Assembly (NCBI GenBank): GCA_036365145.1
Contig: JAEOAD010000018.1
Location: 10,894,501-10,958,500, forward strand
From: Orientallactaga sibirica
Lineage: Eukaryota; Chordata; Mammalia; Rodentia; Dipodidae
Length of the DNA stretch: 64,000 bases
Reading direction: 5' to 3'
The notes beneath the pieces were generated by a model. The model was not told where the DNA came from, did not search any database, and was given only the letters and a program-made list of their open reading frames with translations. Within the stretch, counting starts at the first letter, position 1. The number at the start of each line of letters is the position of its first letter. The position numbers and the translations under genes are program-made. This document shows positions 11,591-22,241 of the stretch, piece after piece.

Positions 11591-12430
11591 AAAAGAATCT
11601 AAAATCAACTCCCAAAGCAGAATCCTAGATAGCAAAGAACACCACAATTTAAAAAAGAGAACCCCACCACCAAATATATATATTAATGTAAGGTGATTTA
11701 GGAAAGGAAGGTGCACACCTGCTAGAAATGGACAGTTTCAACATACACAGTTTCACTTCCCACCAGAGTGTGTCAAGCACGCTCTGTCACACTGTAGAAG
11801 GTTCTCTGGACTCCTACCTTATAAACACATTAATTCACAGCATACAACTCTGTTTTCCATTCACTGAGTCTCATTTTCTTCATTGTTCTCACATGAGGGG
11901 CCTCCTTTTCCTCCTACAATATTGTTACCTTCCCCTTTCAGTCAATATCGTCTGTCAATTTCTTAAAATTAAAAAATTATGAACACTTTAAAAAACACAG
12001 AAATGTAATACTGTTGCAAATATCCCATTTCTTACCATAGTTATTTGATAAATTTTTGCCATATTTGTAAAGAAATAACATGTTATAGATGAATATTTAT
12101 AAAAATAAACCTCCCAATATTTCCTATACTCCTTGCAGCAGCAAAAACTGCTATTTGTTTTTCCTGTATATTTCTAGAAATAATCAGCATCTGTTTTTGT
12201 TTATAACATATATCCTGTCTCCTGTGTCTCACTCCCAAACCCCATTTAACAATGTGTTGTGGGGTTATCAACACAGTTGGGCCTCATCCTCACAGTTCAC
12301 AGATATTTATGTCAGGAATTTATTGTATGCTAGGTTTCCTATGTCTATGGGCATTCTCATTGCTTTAAATTTTTTTGCTATATTTCACAAGTAATGCTGT
12401 GATGAAACTCTTTGATAAATAAACTTGCTA
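11591..12430. other. Intron sequence, nothing recognised
   Basis: AT-rich sequence with scattered T-rich tracts and no recognisable element or exon. Confidence 0.4.
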
Positions 12431-12439
12431 AGTTAAAAT

Positions 12440-12695
12440 ACTATGTTGTGTGTATCTGTGTATGTGTGTGACATTCTTTGCCTTCCACCTCATTTGAGTC
12501 AGTGTCTCATTACTGTTCACTGCTGTGCTTTGTGCTCACCAGACAGCTGGTCCACAGCTTTCCAGGACACTATCTCGTTTCTATCCCCCATCTGTCCATC
12601 AGCAGCTTCTGGCTTTTACATGGGGTCTGGGAATCTGAACTCAGATACTAGGGCTTGAGCAGCAAGATGAGCTGAACCATCTCCCCAGCCCCACA
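12440..12695 (-). mobile_element. Old B4-like SINE, minus
   Basis: Starts with a GT-rich stretch and ends with 'ttacatggggtctgggaatctg' and 'gctgaaccatctccccagcc', which are typical of minus-oriented B4/ID-type SINEs. It is strongly diverged in the middle. Confidence 0.55.
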
Positions 12696-13149
12696 TATGC
12701 TAATTTCATTTATCTTTTTTTTAAAAAGCTGAAATGATCTCTCTTCCTTTGGCAGTGAGTGTTACTGTTTCCCCATACCTACGTTATGCCAGGTGTCCTC
12801 TGCTTCCTGATTACCAGCATGTTAAGAGAAGATGTTATCTCGGTTCCATTTTTAATTTGCATTTTTGTATATTTCTGCTCTGCAGAAATAACGACTTTTT
12901 CCAGTGAACATAGATGACACTACTTTTCAGGTTCATCTATGCCAGACTATGAGCTCTAGTTCATGAAATTTAACTGTGTCCTACTGAGTGGTCCTACCAC
13001 ACTTTCATTAACCCCAAGCCCCTCAGTCTGCATTTTTGCTGGTCCACACAATACCAAACCATGTATGTGTGCTTGGGGGCATAGGATTGTTCTCAAGTGT
13101 TTAACTAAAGGCCAAATTGCTAAGCCACAGATTATGCCACGTTTTCCTT
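12696..13149. other. Intron sequence inside the inverted-repeat spacer
   Basis: Moderately AT-rich with no clear repeat or exon. It belongs to the roughly 3-kb spacer between the two inverted arms. Confidence 0.35.
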
Positions 13150-13570
13150 TACTGGCTGTATTTGTTTGCCAGAGTTGCCATAAGGAACCACAAGTTGTAT
13201 GGCGTTAACAATAGAAATGTATTACCCGACAGTCCAGACAGAGGCTAGAAATCCAAAATCAGGGTCTTAGCAGGGGTGGTTTCTTCTGAGGGCTGTGAGG
13301 GGGAATATGTAGCGAGTATTCTCTGTTATACCTTGCCTTGCACTTGGAATTCTCCATGAACCTTCATACCTTCCTATCCCCTCCCCTCTGCAGGCTTCTG
13401 TCTTTACAGCTAACTTTCTTCCCCCTTTTAAAGCAACCCAGTCAGAAAGAATTAGAACCCTAACCCAACTGACTTCTTGACTTGAAAATCTGCAAAGATA
13501 CATTCTGAGGTACACGGGGTTACAAGTTCAATCTTTGTGAGGACAAAGTTTCAGCCATGCCACTAGATAT
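13150..13570 (-). mobile_element. MLT1-type MaLR LTR, minus
   Basis: Landmarks in order fit an ancient MLT1 LTR read backwards: 'gttgccataaggaaccacaa', 'ggtttcttctgagggctgtg', 'cattctgaggtacacggggt' and an end near 'cagccatgcca'. The right part (from 13479) falls inside the right arm of the inverted repeat. The left arm holds only that part of the LTR. Confidence 0.75.
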
Positions 13571-14628
13571 GCCAATGAAGAACTTTGAGCTACCAGCAAG
13601 GAAATACTCACATGAAACAGGCATGAAGCAAGAACTTTTTGGCATATATAATGAGACACCCAGAAACAGAGTAGCCCCAGAGTCAGCAGCTCAGAGAAGA
13701 CAGGCTCTTTCTAATCTTCCATCCCGGGATGGCTTCTATCCTCCAGCTTCTTGTCACAGCAAAACTTCTTTGAGCATAGCTAATAATTCTGGGTCTAGTC
13801 TAGTCTCAGTCTTCCTGGGCCAGTTGGAGCGTCTGTTACAGTGGAACACTTCCTTCCTTCTGTGTGGAATCTCATGTCATTCAGTTTGCATCACAAGCCG
13901 TTGTTCTGCTTTTTGAGCAAGTCTGTTTCTTCTCCCAGCATCCTAATGTTGGAGGGCCTTGGGGCTCAGCCCTTGTCCTCAGCCATGGCTGCATCATCTC
14001 TTCTTTGTCTCTGCCACATGCTTATCTCTATATTCCATGCCTTTCCTTGGATTCTACCAGGCATTTCCAACCTGAACTCCTGTTTAAAGCCATCTGTGCT
14101 CACAAGCCCTCTTCCAGCTGACGACCACTTCACTCCACCTTCCAGTGTCTCAGACCCCAAACCTTGCAATTACCACCAATTCTTCACGTGTTTAACAGCA
14201 TATACACATCATTAGAAAATTCACAACCAGCTGGGCATGGTGGCACACACTTTTAATCCCAGCACTCAGGAGGCAGAGGTAAGAGGATTGCTATGAGTTC
14301 AAGGCCACCCAGAGATGACATAGTGAATTCCAGGTCAGCCTGGGCTACAGTGAAACTCTACCTCAAAAAAAAATAAATAAATAAAAATAAAAATAAATAA
14401 ATAAATAATTTTTTTTTAAAAAAAGAAATAAAATTCACCACTGACTCAGAATCTATCACTTGACCATCTTGATCACTGTTCTCTGGTCCCAGGCACTGCC
14501 TACACTTGCCAGCATTACTGGTCTCCCTTTCTCTGCCTTTTCCTTCATTCCACAGTCTATTCCATTTTATATATGTGTGTACCAAAGCCCTCTCCCTTCA
14601 ACCCTTTGCTTAATTCATCTAATGGCCC
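13479..14628 (-). repeat. Right arm of the 1.15-kb inverted duplication
   Basis: This is the reverse-complement partner of 9357-10520. It contains a plus-oriented B1 (14231-14365) and part of the MLT1-type LTR that continues leftward beyond the arm. Differences from the other arm seen by eye are mostly single bases and changes in the B1 A-rich tail, so the duplication is fairly recent. Confidence 0.93.
14231..14365 (+). mobile_element. B1-type SINE inside the right inverted-repeat arm
   Basis: Reads 'gctgggcatggtggcacaca' through 'tgggctacagtgaaactcta', then an A/T-rich tail to about 14425. It has the same insertion site as the minus-oriented B1 of the other arm. Confidence 0.9.
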
Positions 14629-14794
14629 TACCTTATTTAATGTTGACCACTGCTACATCTTCCCCACTCATTCCTGACATCCTTATCCTAGTATTTTCCC
14701 CCAATGTTTAGGTAGAACTCATAAATTTCTAGCATACTCTATAACTGACATAGTCTTTCTATTTATTTTTTGTTGTTATTCTTTTTTTCATTTT

Positions 14795-15110
14795 TAAAAT
14801 TATTTGTGTGTATGCTAGCGTGTGTGTGCACACCCCACAGCACACACATGGAGGTCAGAGGGCAACTTCAAGGTGTCTATATTCCACCTTCTTTGAGATG
14901 GGGTCTCATGCCATTGCAGTTGACTGACAGACCAACTGGCCTGTGAGCTTCAGATTCTCCTGGATCATCTCCCATTGCTGTAGGGCATTGGGATCACAGA
15001 TGCATGCACCATTTTGCATCTAGCTGTACTTTGACGTTCAAGAATTGAACCCAGGCAGGCAAGTGTTGCAAGCAGATGCCTTTAACAGCTGAGCCCGCCC
15101 CTCCCCCATG
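14795..15110 (-). mobile_element. B4-type SINE, minus
   Basis: Begins with GT-rich sequence, continues 'cacatggaggtcagagggca', 'gagatggggtctcatgccat' and 'gggatcacagatgcatgcac', and ends 'aacagctgagccc'. The order is that of a minus-strand B4. Confidence 0.78.
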
Positions 15111-15293
15111 CTCTCTTCTGCTACCCTTACTCTAGCAGGACATGAGCTGTCACCAGGACAGAGACCTTTGTACCATTCTCTGACAACACCGTGTGACCAT
15201 GACAGAGCCCAGCACATAGCATATGCTCACTAATCACTTCCAGGATTGCTGAATTAATGATTTCTAAAAATTCAACAAGAAGAGTTTTCTTGG

Positions 15294-15486
15294 GCTGGAG
15301 AGATGGCTTAGCGGTTAAGGCATTTGCCTGCAAAACCAAAGGATCCCGGTTCGATTCTCCAGGACCCACGTAAGCCAGATGCACAAGGGGGTGCATGCAT
15401 CTGGAGTTTGTTTACAGTAGCTGGATGCCCTGACTCACCCATTATTTCCCCCCCCCCCGCATCTTTCTCTCTCTCAAATAAATAAA

Positions 15487-15547
<61 letters not shown>
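15294..15547 (+). mobile_element. tRNA-derived SINE (DIP-like) with (AT)n tail
   Basis: One of the best-preserved copies. The A-box region is 'tggcttagcggttaaggc' and the B box is 'ggttcgattctcc', as in RNA polymerase III promoters of tRNA-derived SINEs. After a C run and a CT segment, the tail runs into (AT)n at about 15494-15546. A direct repeat 'agttttctt' flanks the element. Confidence 0.93.
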
Positions 15548-15550
<3 letters not shown>

Positions 15551-15931
15551 AAAAGTTTTCTTATTTTACAACCCTACTAAGGAAATCCTCACTGCTTCAG
15601 TAAATCTCACAAACTACCTACTTCTTCCACTAGGTGGCAGCCTTGACTCAGATTTGAGAATCACACAGAACAATTAACCTGCTTGTTTTCATTGCCTGCA
15701 AGACTGGGCAGTTCTCAGAATGTCTCTCAGCCGCTTGAGAGCTACCAGTGTGGAGGAGAGCGGGCTTCAGGGTGAGGACTTCTCATGGGAGCAGCACATT
15801 ATAGGGTGAATAGGAACGGAAATAAGGTTGTTATTTGGGGAATGTTGTAAATTTAGAGGGTGGTAACATTAGGCTAGCAGCATAAAAACTGGATTTAATG
15901 TCCAAATACCCTGTTCTTTCCCTTAGCACAA

Positions 15932-15933
<2 letters not shown>
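15548..15933. other. Intron sequence with a CTCF-like core
   Basis: No repeat family is recognised. It contains the CTCF-like motif listed separately at 15627-15640. Confidence 0.35.
15627..15640 (+). promoter_or_regulatory. Candidate CTCF-binding core
   Basis: The sequence CCACTAGGTGGCAG matches the CTCF core consensus CCASYAGRKGGCR through its first 12 bases. It sits in intron 1 outside any recognisable repeat. This is a motif match only; occupancy cannot be judged from sequence. Confidence 0.45.
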
Positions 15934-15934
<1 letters not shown>

Positions 15935-15974
<40 letters not shown>

Positions 15975-16099
15975 ATGCACATTGGGATTACAGATGTATG
16001 TACTACATACATCTAGCTTTACATGGGTTCTGGGGATCTGAACTGTGGTTGTCAGGCTTGCATAAAAAGCATTTTTAACCACTGAGCCATCTGCCCAGC
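15935..16099 (-). mobile_element. B4-type SINE fragment with (GT)n
   Basis: (GT)n at about 15935-15972 leads into 'gggattacagatgtatgtac' and 'gggttctggggatctgaact', ending 'ccactgagccatctgcccagcc'. This is the 5' half of a minus-oriented B4. Confidence 0.75.
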
Positions 16100-17200
16100 C
16101 ACAGAACTTGAATTCTTTCTGTCTCACTCACTTTATTCCAGTGCCTGGGAACAAATGCCTTGCTCTGATCTTCAGCTACTTTGTGATCCAGGGATGGGAC
16201 AATTTCATTTCTGCTAGAAGCCATTCAACTTGGAGGCTGGGTGCATGATTTTAAATCTCCTGTGGGAGGTGGCATTGTCTAGCAAAAGGAGCAAGGTTTG
16301 TCATGCAAGGGAGTGTTGGCACTGGCTGGCTTTGGACAAGGCATTAAGCTGCTCTGAGCTTCTTTTACTTCTGCATTGGGAAACATGGACAGACCCCCCC
16401 TCCCCAGTGGCATGGGTGAGGGTTTGATGTCTGTATGAACTGGCACCTTGTGTAGTGTCAGACCTGTGGAGAGCACTAGGGTGGTTTTGACTTCCTTCCT
16501 CTACAGCTGGGTTTTCTGGTGACTAGAGTCAGCCTACACTAGATAAATAAATCATAGGAATGGAAGGGGTGATGGGTGAACTGTAGGGAGTAATTTATGG
16601 GGGACAGATTGAGTGACCAGTCTATTGGAGTAGCGGGACAGGGGAGGGCATACTGCTGACCTTTCGTCAGCCTACTAAGTAGGCCTGCCTACTCAACACC
16701 ACACCTCCAGGGCCCTGTGTGAGGAAGCAAGCAGAGTCATTGTCAGACTAAGGTTCTCCTGACCAAGAAAACATTCATGCAGACTAACAGGTCAAAAGCC
16801 TTTCAGAAGCTACCTGTGGAACTTTTGCCCAGCAGACACTAGTTAAGGCATCTTGATTGTCACAGGCCTTTGCATTTTTAATATCCCAATCAAGATTGCT
16901 CATTACTGTCCAAGCCCAGCCCACAATCGCTGCAAGCATGCTATAACTGAACAAGACAGGTTTACTGCTCTGGGCAAGAAGGGAGGACATTCACTCCAGA
17001 TGGTCATGGCTCCATGTGTGGCTGCCAGGGGTCTTAAAGAACTGGCTTGTTCTAGGAGCTTTGAGATTTGAGCAGATTTGAGAAGGCTGGCTTTGCTTGA
17101 ACACTGCTACAAAGCAGAGCATGTAAGTATAATTCTACTTCATGAAGTCTTAGTAAATTATAGCCACCAGGCCAGAAGAATGAAGATGGTCAAAGCTGTC
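16100..17200. other. Intron sequence, nothing recognised
   Basis: About 1.1 kb without a clear transposable element or exon. Base composition is a little more balanced than the surroundings, and short open frames on both strands show no protein features. Confidence 0.4.
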
Positions 17201-17555
17201 TGTGGTGAATGATATTATCAACTTGACAGGATCTAGAACCACCTGGGAGACAGATCCCTGGGCATGTCTGTGAGGGAGTTTCTAGACAGGTTCATTGAGG
17301 CAGAAAGACCCCATTCTACCTGTGAGTGGCACCATTCCATGGGATAGGGTCTTGGACTGAAGGATGAGTAAAAGGGAGAAAGTGAGCTGAGTAGCAGCAT
17401 TCAGCACTCTGTTTCCACTCTCTGATCCTACTGCCACGCCATCTTCACTGTGACAGACTGTATCCCCCAAAACTATAAACCAAAATAAACTATTCATCCC
17501 TTAATTTGTTTCTTTCAAGTATTTTGTCATAGCAACAAAGAAAGTAACTAACACA
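17201..17555 (+). mobile_element. Solo LTR-like element (MaLR/rodent LTR type)
   Basis: Begins 'tgtggtgaatgatattatca' and ends 'aactaacaca', so it is bounded TG...CA. Near-matching 5-base flanks (ctgtc and gtgtc) suggest a target duplication. A poly(A) signal AATAAA lies near 17482. No internal region or second LTR is present. The exact family is uncertain. Confidence 0.65.
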
Positions 17556-18653
17556 GTGTCGTAGGTAAAGCGCAGTTACTCCTATTAGCTTCGATACAAG
17601 GATATTCATTCTTTGTGGTTCGATGTTCTTTTTGCCTGTGCTCACATTGTTTATCTGATGCCAGGGTTCTGTGTAATTGTTTTTGTTGAATTGAAGAAGC
17701 TTAGCACCTGTCGTGAGTACCAGGCCACCTTGTCTGACCTCCTGAAGGTCAAAGCTATGCTGTCCTTTACCACTAACATCTCCACAAGCAACTGTGCATT
17801 GTGGGTGCTAGGGAGGAAGAAGACACTAGCTTGAGACCACTTGACTCAGTTTGAAGAGGGGTGCTCCTTCAGGAATGACAGGAACCAGTTAGCTGGTCCA
17901 GTCTCCTTGTCCATAGGGCAGGCATCCCACAATGACCGAAACAGAGACTCTTGTCTTGAAGGTCCTTATTAAGATGTCATCGGTTAAATAACTATTTCTA
18001 GAAAATAAATTAAGAAACTGTGAGGTGTGACTCCCAGAAAAATCATGTGAAGTAGAGAGCTCTCTGGAATGAAATGGAGGCATTTTATCACTTAAATCCT
18101 TCTGGCTATGAGGAGAACCCTACAGCATCTTTCTTATTGACCTTATCTACTATTATGAACCAAAAAGCATGTCTTTTGCAGGAAAGAAAGGGGGACCCAG
18201 GGGCCTGAGAGGGTGAGCTGTGTTTTCTGTGTCTTATCTGAACTTCTTCACTACTTGTCTCCGTTACATTGCTTATAGAGTCTGATTTTGGGTTTGGTCT
18301 GTGATGTAACAATCCCATCATGACTAATGATACAAAGAAGTATTTAAAGTTGGAGAGAAAGTTCCACTGTAATAGGACTGTAGCCCTCTGTGTCCACTCT
18401 GTATATATTGACATCTTTAGACTTCAGGATGTGGGTTAGTGACACCTTTGCTAAGTTTTACCAGATTACATGGTGTGGTCCTTAACTGGGTGAGGGATGG
18501 GGAAACACATTGTAGCCCAAGACTCTGGATTAAGAACAAAAATTTGAGATCAGGACCCACAGGACTTACTTTAATAATTATGATAGGGGTGTGTGTGTGT
18601 GCGTGCATGCATGTATGTGCGCTGTGTTCTGTAGTACAGGTGCCTTGAGGACA
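17556..18653. other. Intron sequence, nothing recognised
   Basis: Mostly unique-looking intron sequence, with a short GT-rich stretch at about 18590-18620. Confidence 0.4.
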
Positions 18654-18668
18654 GAAATGATATGTATT

Positions 18669-18826
18669 GAGCAAACTCACAATGCATGATCCACATTCCC
18701 CATTGATGAGGGCCCCTTTGAAAGTGGGAGGACGGGAAGGAGGACAATGGAACCAATACTATGAATGTAAAATCAGAATAATATAAATAAAAAATATATA
18801 TTTATTTAAAAAAAAAAAAAAAAAAA
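18669..18826 (+). mobile_element. Short 3' end of an L1, with target duplication
   Basis: A 158-base piece with a pure A tail, flanked by 'gaaatgatatgtatt' (18654-18668) and 'gaaatgatatatatt' (18827-18841). The flanking duplication and tail show L1-machinery insertion. The body resembles the terminal part of an L1 3' UTR ('gagggccc', 'ggaggac'). Confidence 0.7.
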
Positions 18827-18841
18827 GAAATGATATATATT

Positions 18842-19867
18842 CATCTTCATAGCCCACGCATAATAAAGACTCACTATAGGCCCTCAGTAAGTGTGAAATA
18901 AAAGAATGAGTGAAGGCAATGGCCCACATGTTTATTGACTGAAGAACAGACAAAATGTAAATTGCTATACAACCTTGTTCTACCTTAAAAAGGGAGAAAA
19001 TTCTGATACATGCTACAACTTGGATGTACCTTGAAAACATCATGTGAAGTAAAGTTAACCTGTTTCATTTACATATAACACCTATAAGTACTTAAACTGA
19101 CAGAAACAGAAAGTAGAATTATGGTTGCCAGTTGTTGGGTGGGGAAGGTAGGGGTTAGTATTGTAGGTATAGAGTTTCAAGATGAAAAGAATTCTGGAAA
19201 TTAGTTGCAAAACAATTTGACTGTGTTTAACACTATTTATCTATGTATTTATCAAAATGGGCATCTCTCAGGGGTAGGGCATTTGCCTAGTATTTATGAG
19301 GCCCTGTATTCAATCCTAGCACCACGAAAACAAACACCAATCAACCAGGCATGATGTGTATTTGTAGTCTGAACTACTCTTAAACTTTATGTTATGCAAC
19401 CAAATGCAATGTGTTCACCTCTTGTTGCATATAAAGCCAAATAATAATGGTCAAGAACAAAAGAATGGGGCAGGAGGGATGGCTCAGCAGTTAAGAATAA
19501 AAGAGTGGAGAAACATTTATTACTTGCAGCAGTAGGTGAGATTAGGGAAGTTATTTCCAAGAGAAAAGCCCTCCTTGAAACAAAAGAAGTGTGGTGGTTT
19601 TATTCAGGAAGATCTGAAAACATTTTAGGATTTCATGTTTAAAGCTGCAACTCAAAAAGAAAAGATGGTGGACATATTTGTAGGTTGGTGTGCTTACCTC
19701 TAGGTCATGGAACATTTTGAGACTAACAATGGTGGACAGGAACACTTTTGGGCATACTCAGCTTGGGCCATAAAGACAGCAGACAGTAATGTCTCTGGGC
19801 ATGCTCAGCTTTCTCAAAACATTTTACCTGACAAAAGGGGAGGGGGGTTGAGGAGAAGCTTTTTAAA
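18842..19867. other. Intron sequence with an ID-like SINE
   Basis: At about 19253-19338 a plus-strand ID-like element reads 'gtagggcatttgcctagtat', 'gaggccctgtattcaatcct', then 'agcaccacgaaaac'. A 35-base piece with a tRNA-SINE head occurs at about 19467-19500. The rest is unassigned. Confidence 0.5.
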
Positions 19868-21137
19868 AAGGATTAAGAGACTTCTGGTTAAGATGGTGGC
19901 ATAGAACCATGTCAAAACAGTATAGGGGGGAAAAAAAAAAAAAAAAAAAAGCAAAAAAAAAAAAAAAAAAAAAAAACAAACACAGCAAAATACACTCTTC
20001 TACTAAAAAGTGAGGTGTATAGTAAATGATCAACCACAGCAAAGAAGTAGGAGAGATCCAGAGTGTCTACAGCCCACAGAAGCAGGCAGAAGTGGTTCCA
20101 GCAGCAGCGGCAAGTTCCACATGGCTGCAGCCCCAGGGTCCGCATGAGCCACAGGATTTTAAAGCCTGGGGATGGGATTTTCCAATCACATCTGCCCCCT
20201 CACAAACTCAAGAAACGTGAAGGAAGATGGCAGAGATCAATGGATCAGCTTGTGAGGAAGAGGATCACGTGGACCAGCAGGTGGATTTCAGCCACCATCC
20301 ACAGCCTCCCCTCCCCCACCACCAGCATAAGTGCCAGCAAGCAACAGAGACCTGGGGAAGGGAGCTCACCTACCCAGCACCCAGCATGATCAGAGCAGCA
20401 ACCCACTGACCCACCCGGCCTTCCTGAGCCCACAACACAGCAAAGAAGGACCCAAGCAGCCATGCAGCATAGCTGAGATCAAATCTGTCCCAAAAGGTAA
20501 CTGGGATTACACCAGGTCAGTACCCACCAAATAAGTCTGATATACAGGCTTGCATTGGAAGGGCTAATTGCACCTTCCATATCAGGGTAAATTATATGTT
20601 AAATCTGATGAATGGTCAGATCTGACATTCTTAAATAAGCTATATTTTGGGCTGCTCATTTGTTGCTTCCTTATTTATAGTGCCTTTGCTTCCTCTTCTT
20701 TCAATCATTGGGAAAGGGTCTCACTTGGTCACAAGCGACCTTGGAACCCTCTACAGAACAGAAATCTTAGCCTCCCAGTTGACAGGATTCAGGGTGTGGG
20801 GCAACACACATCCTTAGGGACTGTGACTTTGTTAGAGGATCTGTTTGTCATAATACCTACTTTTGCACAAATACTCTGTGGTGTATTTCATTGAATGGGT
20901 ACATTGTTTAGATAAGTTTTTAGAATTTTACTATATTCTGTTCCATTCAGCCTACTTGAATACTCTCATAGCAGGCAAACCCAACACCTAGGGTCACTTT
21001 TATGGTGACTCTGAGAGTCTTAAGAGCCAGACCTAGCACCTTAAGCTCCTACCCTGAATATATATAACATCAGATTGATTGATACATCTAATATTACTGC
21101 AGATAATTAGAAAACCCAAGCATTAAATTAATCCAAG

Positions 21138-22044
21138 ATGCAAAAATCTCTACATTATAATACAAGAAACAAAAAAATCAAGACAATATAAATCCACCAA
21201 AAAGTATTAATGCATCAGAAATGACCTTCAGTGAGACTGAATTAGAGGAAATGCCTGAGAAAGATTTCAAAAGAATGATTATAAATATGTTCAAAGAACT
21301 CAAAGAGGAAATGAAAGGGTTCAAAGACCTCAAAGAGGAAATCAAAGGATTCAAAGAACACACAGGAAACCAATTTAATGAAATAAGGAGGTCAATACTA
21401 GACATAAATAAGGAAATACGAATAATAAAGAAAATCCAGTCAGAAATATTAGCAATAAAGAATACAGTGAAATTTAAAACTCTGTAGAAAATCTCTCTAG
21501 CAGAATGGATGAAGGAGAGAACAGAATATCTAAACTAGAAGACCAGGTGGCAGATCTAATACAGCCCCACAAAGAGAAAGACAAATTAATAGGAAGGTAT
21601 GAATGGGAATTTCAAGATATTCAGGACATTATGAAAAATCAAACATAAGAATTCAGGGTATAATAGAAGGAGAAGAATTTCACTCCAAAGGCATAGTAGG
21701 TGTTTTCAACGAAATCATATAAGAAACTTCTCCCAAATTGGGAAAGAGATGACAATGCAGATACAGAAACACCAAACAGACAAAACCTGGAAAGAACCTC
21801 TCCCTGCCATATTATAATTAAACTACCAAACATACAAACCAAAGAAAATATATTGAAAGCAGCTAGAGAGAAAAAGCAAGTCACCTACAAAGGCAATCCC
21901 ATCAGAATCACAGCACATCACTCAACAAAAACTTTAAAAGCCAGAAGGGCTTGGAGTGATGTATTCCAAGTTCTGAAAGATAACAACTGTCAACCAAGGT
22001 TACTTTATCCTGCAAAGCTATCCATTCAAAAGATGGAAAAATAA
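21138..22044 (+). pseudogene. L1 ORF1 remnant
   Basis: An ATG at 21138 opens a frame that is shifted at an A-run near 21171-21177. The frame from 21221 holds a charged, heptad-like segment rich in Lys/Glu (coiled coil, about 21260-21440) and then stops. The C-terminal nucleic-acid-binding part is recognisable at 21700-22044: 'AAREK' and 'LYPAKLS' are hallmarks of L1 ORF1p. The product would be the RNA chaperone of the L1 particle, but at least one frameshift and several stops break it. Confidence 0.85.
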
Positions 22045-22241
22045 GGACATGCCACAACAAAAGCAGACTAAAGGAATATTTGAAGACAAAACCAGGTCTA
22101 CAGAAAATACTTGAAAGGATCCTCCATGCTGAAGAGAAAGAAAAGCACACATATAAGGAACCTGGAAAAAACAAACCATACTCCAATACTAATTAATACA
22201 AGAGAGCAAAGTTAAAACTAGAAGAACTATAAAACAAGAAA

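Noticed and set aside
13841..14215. Frames of 117-124 codons repeated at 9797-10229 and 13841-14215
   Set aside because: They are the same sequence in the two inverted-repeat arms. Frame sharing reflects duplication, not coding.
15300..15360. tRNA-like A and B boxes suggesting tRNA genes
   Set aside because: They occur in every SINE of this family with the same downstream body and A-rich tail, so they are SINE promoters, not tRNA genes.
20063..20389. 108-codon frame near the start of the large L1
   Set aside because: It lies in the L1 5' UTR and has no protein features.
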